Source: G963662675 sp963676845 (GTDB taxonomy: Bacteria > Bacteroidota > Bacteroidia > Bacteroidales > Prolixibacteraceae). Taken from it: a stretch of DNA of 64,000 nucleotides. Both the position numbers and the translations under genes were made by a program. The DNA lies in the NCBI GenBank assembly GCA_963676845.2, contig CAXXKK010000011.1:62001-126000 (forward strand). Reading direction: 5' to 3'. This document shows, piece after piece, positions 17,711 through 26,542 of this stretch. Position 1 is the first letter of the stretch; every line of letters begins with the position of its first letter. Below the pieces are notes generated by a model. The model did not search any database and was not told where the DNA came from. It was given only the letters and a program-made list of their open reading frames with translations.

Positions 17711-18799
17711 ATGAAGTTACCCAAATTACAAATACTAGACATCTATATCATTAAAAAGTTCCTGGGTACTTTCTTTTACTCAATAGCACTGATAATAAGC
17801 ATTGCTATTATATTTGATATATCCGAAAATCTGGATGATTTTATTTCAAAAGATGTTCCGGGATCAGCTATCGTATTTGATTATTATTTAAATTTTATTC
17901 CTCACTTCGCTAACCTGTTTAGCGGTCTATTCACATTTATTGCAGTAATTTATTTCACATCAAAACTCGCAGGAACTTCTGAGATCATTGCCATGCTTAG
18001 CAGTGGCGTTTCTTTTAATAGACTAACCAGGCCTTATATTATATCTGCATCAGTAATTGCCCTTTTCTCATTTTTGCTGGGTGCATATATTATTCCTCCA
18101 GCGAATAAAAAACGTGTTGACTTCAGGAACACTTACATCAATTCAACTTCAAACAGACTTGAAACAAACATACATCGCCAGATAGCCCCGGACACCTACA
18201 TCTATATGAAATCGTATAACAATTCAAATAATGTAGGTTATAGATTCACTTTGGAAACATTTAAAGAAGGAGTTTTAACCTCAAAACTATCAGCCAACTA
18301 TATCCGCTGGAACGAAGAAAATGAAAAGTGGACTATAAATAACTATGTAATCCGTGATATTAACGGCATTAATGAAACCATTACATCCGGTTCTAAAATT
18401 GACACGACATTAAACATGGTTCCGGAAGACTACAATGTATATCGCGATCAGGTTGAGACGATGACCGTACCAGAGCTTAATAAAAGTATCAAAAGCATGA
18501 AGCAGAGGGGAGTAAACAGTACTGAATATGAAATTCAAAAACACAATCGTATTGCCAGCCCTTTTTCAGCTTTTATTTTAACGATCATTGGGGTTTCACT
18601 TGCCTCTAAAAAGGTAAAAGGAGGACTTGGGCTCCACCTCGGCATTGGCACACTAATAAGCTTTTCCTACATCATGTTTATGCAAATCACCACTGTTTTT
18701 GCAGACTCGGGAACCATTCCACCAGTAATTGCCTGTTGGTTACCTAACATCATTTTTGGTGCACTGGCAGCTTATCTGTATAAGAGAGCTAGCCTGTAA
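17711..18799 (+). CDS. LptF/LptG-family permease (YjgP/YjgQ), second tandem copy
   Basis: 362 residues, closely similar to 16336-17427 throughout, with identical stretches such as DISENLDDFISKD, NMVPEDYN and KKVKGGLGLHLGIG. The same three plus three helices flank a periplasmic domain; most differences are in the periplasmic part (about 145-200). It begins after the tgt fragment and a duplicated promoter-like block. Retention of both copies intact suggests either dosage or divergence toward separate LptF and LptG roles; the sequence alone does not decide. Confidence 0.88.
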   Translation: MKLPKLQILDIYIIKKFLGTFFYSIALIISIAIIFDISENLDDFISKDVPGSAIVFDYYLNFIPHFANLFSGLFTFIAVIYFTSKLAGTSEIIAMLSSGVSFNRLTRPYIISASVIALFSFLLGAYIIPPANKKRVDFRNTYINSTSNRLETNIHRQIAPDTYIYMKSYNNSNNVGYRFTLETFKEGVLTSKLSANYIRWNEENEKWTINNYVIRDINGINETITSGSKIDTTLNMVPEDYNVYRDQVETMTVPELNKSIKSMKQRGVNSTEYEIQKHNRIASPFSAFILTIIGVSLASKKVKGGLGLHLGIGTLISFSYIMFMQITTVFADSGTIPPVIACWLPNIIFGALAAYLYKRASL

Positions 18800-18906
18800 C
18801 CAAAATTTCAACTTTTGAGTAAAATAGTTCAAAACCAAGGAATCAATATAAACTTCACACGAAAACCGCAATGTTTTATAAAACATATCGGTGAATGAAA
18901 AAATTT

Positions 18907-18914
18907 TAATTTTG
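18907..18914 (+). promoter_or_regulatory. Promoter -7 element upstream of the carboxyltransferase operon
   Basis: TAATTTTG matches TAnnTTTG, 86 bp upstream of the ATG at 19001. The surrounding block TTTTAATTTTGCCTCTTGAT is conserved in the duplicated segment at 17529-17548 while flanking DNA has diverged, which argues for function. Confidence 0.55.
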
Positions 18915-19000
18915 CCTCTTGATATTTTGAAACAGACTATCAAAAAATCATTACTAACGCTCCGGACTACCGGAATTATTTTAATTAAAATTAATCTATT

Positions 19001-20545
19001 ATGTCTTTGAAACGGAATATCCTGGATCTCAGAAAAAGAAAAAATGAGGTCCTCAAGGGTGGAGGTGAGAAAGCCATTGAGAAACAAGTAGCAATGGGGA
19101 AACTCACAGCTCGCGAACGGATCATGTCCATTCTGGATGAAGGTTCATTTCACGAATATGACATGTTCGTTGAGCATGTTGCCCGCGATTTCAACATGGA
19201 AAAAAAGAAATTGCACGGTGACGGTGTTATCATCGGAACAGGGACAATTAATGAAAAACCTGTATGTATATTTGCGCAGGACTTTACAGTGGCAGGTGGT
19301 TCTTTGGGATTAATGCACGCTCGCAAAATCACAAAGATCATGGATCACTCGCTAAAAATGCGCGTTCCTTTAATTGGTATTAACGACTCGGGTGGTGCCC
19401 GTATACAAGAAGGTGTAAACTCTCTTGCCGGTTACGGAGAAATTTTCTTCCGCAATACGTTGGCTTCTGGAGTTATTCCTCAGATCTCAGTTATTCTGGG
19501 ACCTTGTGCTGGTGGTGCCGTTTATTCGCCTGCACTAACAGACTTTGTATTCGTGGTAAATAACATTTCCAAAATGTTTATCACCGGACCAAGTGTTATT
19601 AAAACCGTATTGGGTGAAGAAATTTCAATGGAAGACCTTGGTGGTGCAAAAGTACATGCAGAGATTACCGGGAATGCTCACTTCTATGCTGAAAGCGAAA
19701 AAGAATGTTTCGAGCAAATCAAAACGTTAATTTCTTACATTCCACGTAACAATTCTCAAAAAGCCGTAGCTTCAAAACCGGCTGAACCTAAAACAAGGAA
19801 AAAAATTGAGAATATTGTTCCTGGTGATCCTAAGATGCCATATGACATTCGGGATATCATCAAATCAATTACGGATAAATCTGAGTTCTTCGAAGTGATG
19901 GAACAATTTGCTCCTAACGTAGTAATCGGATTTGGACGTATGGAAGGAGAAACTGTAGGATTCGTGTGTAACCAACCTAAAGTTTTAGCCGGTGTACTTG
20001 ATTGCGACAGCTCTGATAAAGCTGCTCGTTTTATCCGTTACTGCGATGCATTCCATATTCCTATTATTACATTGGAAGACCTTCCGGGATATCTTCCAGG
20101 TGCTGATCAGGAACATGCAGGTGTTATCCGTCACGGTGCAAAAATCCTTTATGCTTATAGTGAGGCTACTGTACCAAAAATTACAGTAATTATCCGCAAA
20201 GCATACGGTGGTGGCTACATCGCAATGAACTCACGCCACTTACGTGCTGACTTTGTATTTGCCTGGCCAACAGCAGAAATTGCGGTTATGGGACCGGAAG
20301 GTGCAGCAAATATTGTATTCCGGAAAGAAATAGCTGAAGCTGAAGATCCTGAAGCTATGCGCCAGCAAAAGATACAAGAATACAGAGAGAAATTCGCAAA
20401 TCCATATGTTGCTGCATCCAAAGGATACATTGATGAGGTTATTGAACCTGAAGAAACCCGAAAAATGTTGTTGCATGCATTAAAAGTATCTGCAAATAAA
20501 TCAGTTAGTGGACCAGCAAAAAAACATGGTATTCCACCATTTTAA
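19001..20545 (+). CDS. Acyl-CoA carboxylase/decarboxylase carboxyltransferase subunit (PccB/MmdA type)
   Basis: 514 residues, full length for the homodimeric carboxyltransferases of propionyl-CoA carboxylase or methylmalonyl-CoA decarboxylase. The N-terminal crotonase-like half has KLTARERI, IGINDSGGARIQEG and GPCAGGAVYSPALTDF; the C-terminal half has DLPGYLPGADQEHAGVIRHGAKILYAY and KAYGGGYIAMNS. It moves a carboxyl group between biotin and an acyl-CoA. A biotin carrier gene follows after 20 bp. No biotin carboxylase and no sodium-pump OadB/OadG genes are nearby, so either mode (ATP-driven carboxylation or decarboxylation) would need subunits encoded elsewhere. Confidence 0.9.
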   Translation: MSLKRNILDLRKRKNEVLKGGGEKAIEKQVAMGKLTARERIMSILDEGSFHEYDMFVEHVARDFNMEKKKLHGDGVIIGTGTINEKPVCIFAQDFTVAGGSLGLMHARKITKIMDHSLKMRVPLIGINDSGGARIQEGVNSLAGYGEIFFRNTLASGVIPQISVILGPCAGGAVYSPALTDFVFVVNNISKMFITGPSVIKTVLGEEISMEDLGGAKVHAEITGNAHFYAESEKECFEQIKTLISYIPRNNSQKAVASKPAEPKTRKKIENIVPGDPKMPYDIRDIIKSITDKSEFFEVMEQFAPNVVIGFGRMEGETVGFVCNQPKVLAGVLDCDSSDKAARFIRYCDAFHIPIITLEDLPGYLPGADQEHAGVIRHGAKILYAYSEATVPKITVIIRKAYGGGYIAMNSRHLRADFVFAWPTAEIAVMGPEGAANIVFRKEIAEAEDPEAMRQQKIQEYREKFANPYVAASKGYIDEVIEPEETRKMLLHALKVSANKSVSGPAKKHGIPPF

Positions 20546-20565
20546 TTATTTAACAGCGGAAATAT

Positions 20566-20886
20566 ATGGCAGCACAGAAAGAAAACACGATTATTGTACA
20601 TAGCGCTGTTTACCAAACAGAGTACACAACGAAATACAAAAATCGGGTTAATTGGGAAAAACCAAATGAGAACCTTCTATTTTCATTTATTCCGGGAACA
20701 ATCATTGATGTTCTTGTGAAAAATGGAGAATCTTTAAAAGAAGGAGACCCAATCTTAATTCTTGAGGCTATGAAAATGCACAACGTTGTTCAAATGCCTT
20801 TTGATGGAAAGATTGTTAAAATTAATGTAAAAGCAGGGGAAGTAATTCCAAAGAGACATTTAATGTTAGAAATAAAACCTGTTTAG
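20566..20886 (+). CDS. Biotin carboxyl carrier (biotinyl-domain) protein
   Basis: 106 residues with a single biotinyl/lipoyl beta-barrel at the C-terminus: FSFIPGTIIDVLVKNGESLKE, then EAMKMHNVV with the biotinylated lysine, then GEVIPKRHLMLEI. The N-terminal 35 residues lack the Pro/Ala-rich linker of many decarboxylase gamma chains. It carries CO2 on biotin to the carboxyltransferase encoded 20 bp upstream. A strong terminator follows, so the operon has two genes. Confidence 0.9.
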   Translation: MAAQKENTIIVHSAVYQTEYTTKYKNRVNWEKPNENLLFSFIPGTIIDVLVKNGESLKEGDPILILEAMKMHNVVQMPFDGKIVKINVKAGEVIPKRHLMLEIKPV

Positions 20887-20925
20887 ATTAATATGTACTT
20901 AAAGGAAAATAATCCTGAATATAGA

Positions 20926-20959
20926 AAAGCGAGTTGGTATAATCCAGCTCGCTTTTTTT
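20926..20959 (+). terminator. Terminator after the biotin carrier gene
   Basis: AAAGCGAGTTGG / CCAGCTCGCTTT, a 12-bp stem with one wobble and a 6-nt loop, then a T8 run. Confidence 0.85.
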
Positions 20960-21045
20960 CATAAAAAAAACAGGAACCCTCTCGAATCCCTGCTTTCTGA
21001 CTACCTCATCATTCTTTTCCCTCTTCCCAAAAATGCTAACCTATT

Positions 21046-21351
21046 CTAATTAAAACCTGTCGTTGATTGAATGACGGACACCAATTGATCGGCCTGCATA
21101 ACCCCACTGCCACTCCATTTTACCTGTCCGTTTTGAAAAATCATAGTTGTTGGCACACTGCGTATTTGATATCGGGCTGCAACCTCCTGATTTTTATCGA
21201 CATCAATCTTTATAATCCGAACCTGATCTCCCAATTGTCCTTTTACTTGCTGAAGAATGGGAGCCATCATTTTACACGGCTGACACCAGGTGGCATGAAA
21301 ATCGACCACAATTGGTGTGCTTGACTGAATTATATCATTAAACGTTGCCAT
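21046..21351 (-). CDS. Thioredoxin
   Basis: 101 residues, single thioredoxin fold without signal peptide. ATWCQPCKMMAP carries the redox pair, a CQPC variant of the usual CGPC, and SVPTTMIFQNG contains the cis-proline loop. It is the last gene of a short minus-strand group with DUF6132 (overlap 14 bp) and a Crp/Fnr regulator, an arrangement that suggests a redox- or sulfide-related role. The Gln at the second active-site position could alter its redox potential. Confidence 0.92.
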   Translation of the reverse strand: MATFNDIIQSSTPIVVDFHATWCQPCKMMAPILQQVKGQLGDQVRIIKIDVDKNQEVAARYQIRSVPTTMIFQNGQVKWSGSGVMQADQLVSVIQSTTGFN

Positions 21352-21565
21352 TTTCCTCTACCTCTTCTACTTTATCTTTTTTCTTAAATAAATCGCTTAC
21401 CAAAAACCCCATCAATCCACCATAAAGCATACTCGACTCCCAATGTGATTGAATGGGACAGCTGCCGGAATTACAGCCGATGTAGTACCAGTAAAGGTAT
21501 CCCGCGAATACACCAGCCAAAACCCCAACAAACCGCCATTTATGTTTCTGAATAAATTGTTTCAT
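21338..21565 (-). CDS. DUF6132-like small membrane protein
   Basis: 75 residues from the ATG at 21563-21565; a longer in-frame form to 21601 is less likely because the conserved family start is MKQFIQKHKWRFVGV. One or two membrane helices (about 10-25 and 45-62) flank a GCNSGSCPI motif with two cysteines facing the exterior, then YGGLMGFLVSDLF. Function is unknown. Its overlap with the thioredoxin gene and the two conserved cysteines suggest a redox partner, which is inference. Confidence 0.75.
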   Translation of the reverse strand: MKQFIQKHKWRFVGVLAGVFAGYLYWYYIGCNSGSCPIQSHWESSMLYGGLMGFLVSDLFKKKDKVEEVEENGNV

Positions 21566-21782
21566 TGTTTTATCATTGCTAATACAAAGAAAAGAAGACA
21601 AAACGACAGGCTAAGTGACTTGAGTCACATAAGGGTAAAAAAGAACCTGGAATCTAAATACTAGAAACAAGAATGGTAAAATACAATGGCATCCAACTGG
21701 AAACTCAAACGGGCTAAGCTTATTTATAATGACCGTACAAAAAAGAGTGTGGTGGAAATATAGAACAAAGGAGATAACTTAT

Positions 21783-22430
21783 TCAATATTTTATCAGGCC
21801 AGAGAAGTCAATTTCATTGCGACTAAGTTTTACCAGACCTTTTTCTTCCATTTTTTTTAGAAGGCGGGAAATTACTTCACGGGAACTATTTAAATGATAA
21901 GCAATATCCTGATGTTTCCCCCGAAATACTTTTTGTCCGGTTGCCTGAAAACGGGATTCAAAAAAACGTTTTAAACGCTCATCTAGATTTAAAAATGCAA
22001 TGGCATCTATCGTATTTAAAAGTTCATCAAATCGTTTTCGATAAGCATACATCATGTATGATTTCCATTCAGGATAAGATACCAGCCATTTTTCAAGGCA
22101 TTCAACAGGAATCCGGATTATCAGACTATCTTGCTCTGCAATCGCACTAATATTGCTTTGTTGTTGCCCCATACAGCAAGTTAGAGCCATGCTGCAAGCT
22201 TCGCCCGGATTCAGATAATAAAGCAAAAGTTCACGCCCGTCTTCGTCATTTCGAATCACACGTAGACTTCCTTCCAATACAATAGGAAATGATTTGATAT
22301 ACTGACCTTCCCGAAGAATTTCTTCGCCTTCAGCCATTTCGAAAACGGTTCCTTTTTGCTCCATCTCCCTGAGCAATTCTTTTTCAAGGAAGGGGAAACG
22401 TTTCGCTAATATGGATTGGGTATTAATCAT
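21783..22430 (-). CDS. Crp/Fnr-family transcriptional regulator
   Basis: 215 residues. The N-terminal cyclic-nucleotide-binding-like barrel contains EGEEILREGQYIKSFPIVLEGSLRV. The C-terminal winged helix (about 150-210) has DIAYHLNSSREVISRLLKKMEEKG. The core has a Cys-rich segment, ACSMALTCCMGQ, typical of Bacteroidota members; it is not the N-terminal Fnr four-cysteine cluster. It probably controls the DUF6132-thioredoxin pair 180 bp downstream in response to redox or nitrosative stress, inferred from context. Periodic array 2 begins 144 bp upstream of its start. Confidence 0.88.
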   Translation of the reverse strand: MINTQSILAKRFPFLEKELLREMEQKGTVFEMAEGEEILREGQYIKSFPIVLEGSLRVIRNDEDGRELLLYYLNPGEACSMALTCCMGQQQSNISAIAEQDSLIIRIPVECLEKWLVSYPEWKSYMMYAYRKRFDELLNTIDAIAFLNLDERLKRFFESRFQATGQKVFRGKHQDIAYHLNSSREVISRLLKKMEEKGLVKLSRNEIDFSGLIKY

Positions 22431-22948
22431 GCACCCTAAAAATAAGATGATTTTACATGAATAGTATTCATCCCGAAAAAGAATTTTAGTTCTTTATCCA
22501 TTAGATGAAATGGGTAATCATTCCCAACAATATACATCTTACAAAAGACATTCACTCATAAACACATCAAAGTCTTGCATTTATGAGTGAGTGTCTTGCT
22601 GCCTTTTTTATGTCCTTGCAACACTTTTTATTAATCTTGCAGAATTTTCTGTGACCTTGCACTCTTTTTTATCATCTTGTTACATTTTCTGGAAATCTTG
22701 CAGGATTTTTTCCCGTCTTGCAGCGCAAGAAAACAAAAAAAAATACGCAAGACATATTAAAATCACGCAAGGTGATCAACATACCTGCAAGACGCATTAA
22801 AATGGAGCAAGACACAATTGTACTGATGTTTTTTAGTTTTTGTTTTCTTTATGAGCTATCCCCGCACATTTCAAACTATTTGATGCACTTTAACAAAAGC
22901 CACCGGTTCAAAAAAGAGCAAGCTTACAAATACACGTTTTTTTCGTTA
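22431..22948. other. 518-bp intergenic region holding periodic array 2
   Basis: Between the crp/fnr-like gene start and the 3' end of the adhesin-like gene, both on the minus strand. Apart from the array (22574-22811) it holds an 18-bp inverted repeat at 22545-22562 / 22580-22597 (AAGACATTCACTCATAAA and its near complement, one mismatch). That repeat would make a strong hairpin and might terminate transcription of the adhesin-like gene. No coding sequence of note. Confidence 0.6.
22574..22811. repeat. Periodic repeat array 2: CTTGC units every 20-21 bp, then inverted GCAAG units
   Basis: CTTG(C/T) anchors start at 22574, 22595, 22615, 22636, 22656, 22676, 22697 and 22717 (steps 20-21). Then GCAAG anchors start at 22725, 22747, 22767, 22787 and 22807 (steps 20-22). 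Units on the left have a T run about 9 bp after the anchor; those on the right have A-rich segments. The polarity switch at CTTGCAGCGCAAG means a transcript could fold back with anchor to anchor and T run to A run. Sequences between anchors vary. Confidence 0.75.
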
Positions 22949-23954
22949 TTATTCAAACTTCACATTTACATTTCCGCCGGACGCACGCATATAAACAGGA
23001 ATTCCTCCATTATTCATAGTTCCTTTCACACGATCCTTTTCCGATTCTCCGGAAAAGTTTTGAAGCTCAATATTCACCTTGCCGGAACGCAAATCCAAAT
23101 CAAGACCAAGGTTTCTGCCATCATGAATAACTGCATCTACACCACCACCGCTGGATTCCAGGGATAACTCTTTGATTAAATCACTAACATCAACACGTAC
23201 CGATCCACCACTGGATTTAGCTTTCACAGAAGCCGTTGCCCCTGTAACACTTACACCGCCACCACTGCTGGAAGCATCAACATCGCCATCAATATTGTTC
23301 AAATGTACACCCCCGCCTGAACTGTGAGCATAAACACTCCCATGCGCATTGGTTACGGTAACGCTACCACCACTCGAATTTAAACGAATATTGCCATTGT
23401 GATTTATAACTTTTACTCCTCCTCCAGATGATCCTGCTTCGGTAGTTCCTGTAATATTTTCCAATTGTACTCCTCCTCCACTGCTCGAAAATTTATGTGT
23501 TCCTTCCACACTGTATATTTTCAAACTACCACCACTGGATGAGACATTGCACGACATTTCCCGGGGAACGATTATCGTTAATGAAATACCCACATTGTTT
23601 CTCCAAAAATTCAGACGGGCTTTCTGTTTCACCTTAGCGGTGATAACAGAACCACTTTTTGAAAAATCCAGGTCAAATGCATCCATAACTTCATCCAAAT
23701 CTTTATCTGTTGGAGATAAAAGTCTTCCATTTTTTCGCACAAACGCCTGAATTATTACTTCAGGTTTATCGTGTGTTTCTACAAGTATGCCTCCACCCGA
23801 TGATGACGCATCAAGTTGTCCCGGTTGATTTAAATCAAAAGTCTTTGTAATAGTCGGCTGATCGTTTTTCGAAAAAACCATTCAATGAAAGCATAGTAAG
23901 TGCCATAAACACGACAATCACCGTTCGTATTTTAAAATTCATTCTGATTTTCAT
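22949..23954 (-). pseudogene. DUF4097-like adhesin with SSGG repeats; signal peptide out of frame
   Basis: The main frame (22949-23881) encodes about 310 residues dominated by repeats of SSGGG(V/I) every 15-20 residues, predicted to form a right-handed beta-helix. Upstream, from ATG 23952-23954 or 23940-23942, a different frame encodes a good signal peptide (RTVIVVFMALTMLSLNG). The two join if one T is removed from the T6 run (23872-23877 on the + strand). Thus the intact product is a secreted or surface protein, and the gene shown is disrupted by one base. It lies upstream of the crp/fnr-like gene and next to the permease cluster. Function is unknown. Confidence 0.7.
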
Positions 23955-24104
23955 ACTGAGTTTTTTTAATTGTTTAACTAAGGTTATCAATCATAAGACG
24001 ACTATTTTTCTTCTTAGTTACTAATAATTCAATATGTAATGAGTAATAAGCAATTAGTAATTTATCTGCTACTGGATTTTATGATCGTAAATGTTTTCAA
24101 TTAC

Positions 24105-26516
24105 TCATTCATAACGCAGTGATTCTACCGGATTTCGCGTCGCTGCTTTCCAGCTTTGCCAGCTTACTGTTAGCAATGCAATTCCCAATGCCAGTAATCC
24201 GGCAAGAGCAAAAATCCACCAACTTAATGTGGTTTTATAGGCAAAGTTCTCGAGCCAAAGGCGCAAAGCATACCACGCAATTGGCGTAGCGATGATAAAT
24301 GCTATAGCAACCCATTTGACGAAATCTTTGTTGAGTAAAACAATTACTTCTGAAATTTTTGCTCCGTTTACTTTGCGGATGCCGATTTCTTTGGTTTTAC
24401 TTTCGGAGATGTACAGGCTAAGCCCTACTAATCCCATGATCATAGTCAAGAGTATGATTATTGAAAAAATCTGTATGAATTTTCGCAATGATTCCTCTTT
24501 ACTATAAATCGTTTCATAGTCATATTTAAGGACAAGCTGGTCTATATAAGAAGCTAAATTCCGTTCTTTAAAGAACTTCTCGACTTCTTTTAAGAATACA
24601 GGTTCAAATCCATTTTTGACAGAAACAACTAAATTCATTACGTAGAACGGAAGATCATAACCAACCACCATTGGCTTTGTATTATAATAAAATGGTAGGT
24701 TTCTCACATTTTCAATTACTCCAACAATCTGTGCTTTATTCCCAACTTCTCCGCTTAAGATTGTGCCTATAGGATTTTTGAGTCCCGCTTTTCTAACAAA
24801 TTCTTCGTTAACCAAAACTTCTACTACCGTACTTGATTTCCTTTTAATATTAAAAAATTCTTCCCATGTCGGAATTTTTGCGCTGTCAAGATTCTTCCCA
24901 GATAAAAGTTCAATATCATATGCTTCGATATAATTATGATCTCCTGGTATAATTTGTGTTTCTATTTCGTTGTCTGTCCCTTCAATATAAACGCTATGCT
25001 GAACGTACCCGGACGAAAACAAGTTTTCACCATTTGCAATTGCATTGATGTAAGATAATTGAGCAAATTCTTGTTTAAACAAGACCTGATCATTATTACT
25101 CATCATGTATATAGAAAATGTATTTTCAGTATTAAAACCAAGGTCTGACTGCCTAATAAGCTTAATTTGCCGATTGACAAAAAACATGCTGGTTAAAAGA
25201 ACAACAAATGTGACCAGCTGAAACTGGATTAAGAAATTGAAAAAACGCTTTTGCATATATTTCTGGGTTTCAGAAATATTTCTGCCAACCATTTTCTTTG
25301 AAATAAGGTATTGGAAAGTGCCACTCAAAACTGAAAACAACAGAAGCATTACTAAAAATTTGCCAAAAATGGGAAAATCATTTTCTGTAAACAGACTGTA
25401 GTGGTACCCGGAGAATGAAGCAATAATTTTATAAACAAAAGGATAGATAAATAAAACAATGATGAATACCAAGACAGAAAACAGTAAGGCAAAACTGATA
25501 TACTTTTTAAGTAAAGTTACAGAGCTACCCCCAAGTATATTGTGAATCGCACCATAACTTTTGTTCTTCGACAAAACACCCATATTTAAAATAATATAGT
25601 TCAGCCAAATAATAAGAAGGATAGAAAATCCGATTACGATCATTATCTGCACGAATTGAGAATCTCCTTTGTTCATTTCATCTCTTACTGATAAAGAATC
25701 CATATACATTTCATTGAATGGCTGTAAGTGGTACTTTGTATACTCTGCGGAGATTTGATAGCCAACGGCATTCCGGTTTATTTCGTTAGCAATAATTCCG
25801 GAAAACTGAGAAGCAATCATGTCTAGATTGATTGACTTAGGCATGTATAAAAAAAAGTTGCGTTGCCATCATATTCCACTTCAGATCTGCGTATAATCTT
25901 TCATAACATTCAATATTTCCAATTATCTGAGGCTTTAATGAAGATTCTTCAGGATAATCATCAAGAATGCCGACGACTGTAACAGAATAACTATCCGAAA
26001 CATCCGGACTTTTCATCTCTAATTTTTTCCCTACTGGGTTTGATCTACATCAAAAAAGAGGGATGCAAGTTCTTTTGTGATGACAACCCCATCTGGCGTG
26101 TTGTACAACTGATTATAATCACCTATGCTTAAACGAAAGTCGAACAATTCGAAAAAGGATTTATCAACATAAATAATCTCCTGATGGGAGAATTCCCCTA
26201 AGACAGTTGAGACATTCTTTAAACTAGGTTCTGTAATTCTGGTGTAATTTTCAATCTCAGGGAAATGTTTTTGCAGTAAGTCTCCTAAAGGAAGGAAATT
26301 GGCACTACTCATCATATCATAACCAGAAGAATTAGACAACACTCTATACAGATCTTTGTAATTTTTATGGAACTTGTCTGTACTTATCTCTTTGTAGGTA
26401 TATAAATAGATGAATAATACCGCAACTACTCCTATTGAAAAACCGATGAGGTTAATTAAAAACAATTTAGGATTGTTTTTAGCACTTCTGTAAAAGGTGA
26501 TTATCGATCTTTTCAT
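24105..26516 (-). pseudogene. FtsX/MacB-type ABC permease (P1), broken by two single-base frameshifts
   Basis: Three frames make one protein of about 800 residues: 26031-26516 (N-terminal helix IGFSIGVVAVLFIYLYT and start of the periplasmic domain), an intermediate piece, and 24105-25844 (three core helices, second periplasmic domain, three C-terminal helices). The first break is at the GGG run near 26036, where restoring a base reads DQTPVGKKLEM. The second is at the A8 run 25849-25856. The C-terminal about 95 residues are almost identical to P3, including WYALRLWLENFAYKTT and ending NPVESLRYE. It would belong to a MacB-like mechanotransmission transporter. It may be inactive or mis-sequenced. 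Confidence 0.85.
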
Positions 26517-26542
26517 AAATCGTAGTATCTGTTAGGTTTGTA

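Noticed and set aside
22574..22811. CRISPR array.
   Set aside because: The only constant part is a 5-bp anchor and the step is 20-21 bp; there are no 25-40 bp identical repeats, no spacers of CRISPR size and no cas genes.
24588..24600. tRNA T-loop-like GGTTCAAATCC.
   Set aside because: It lies within permease coding sequence with no cloverleaf around it. No tRNA or rRNA gene was found in any intergenic region.
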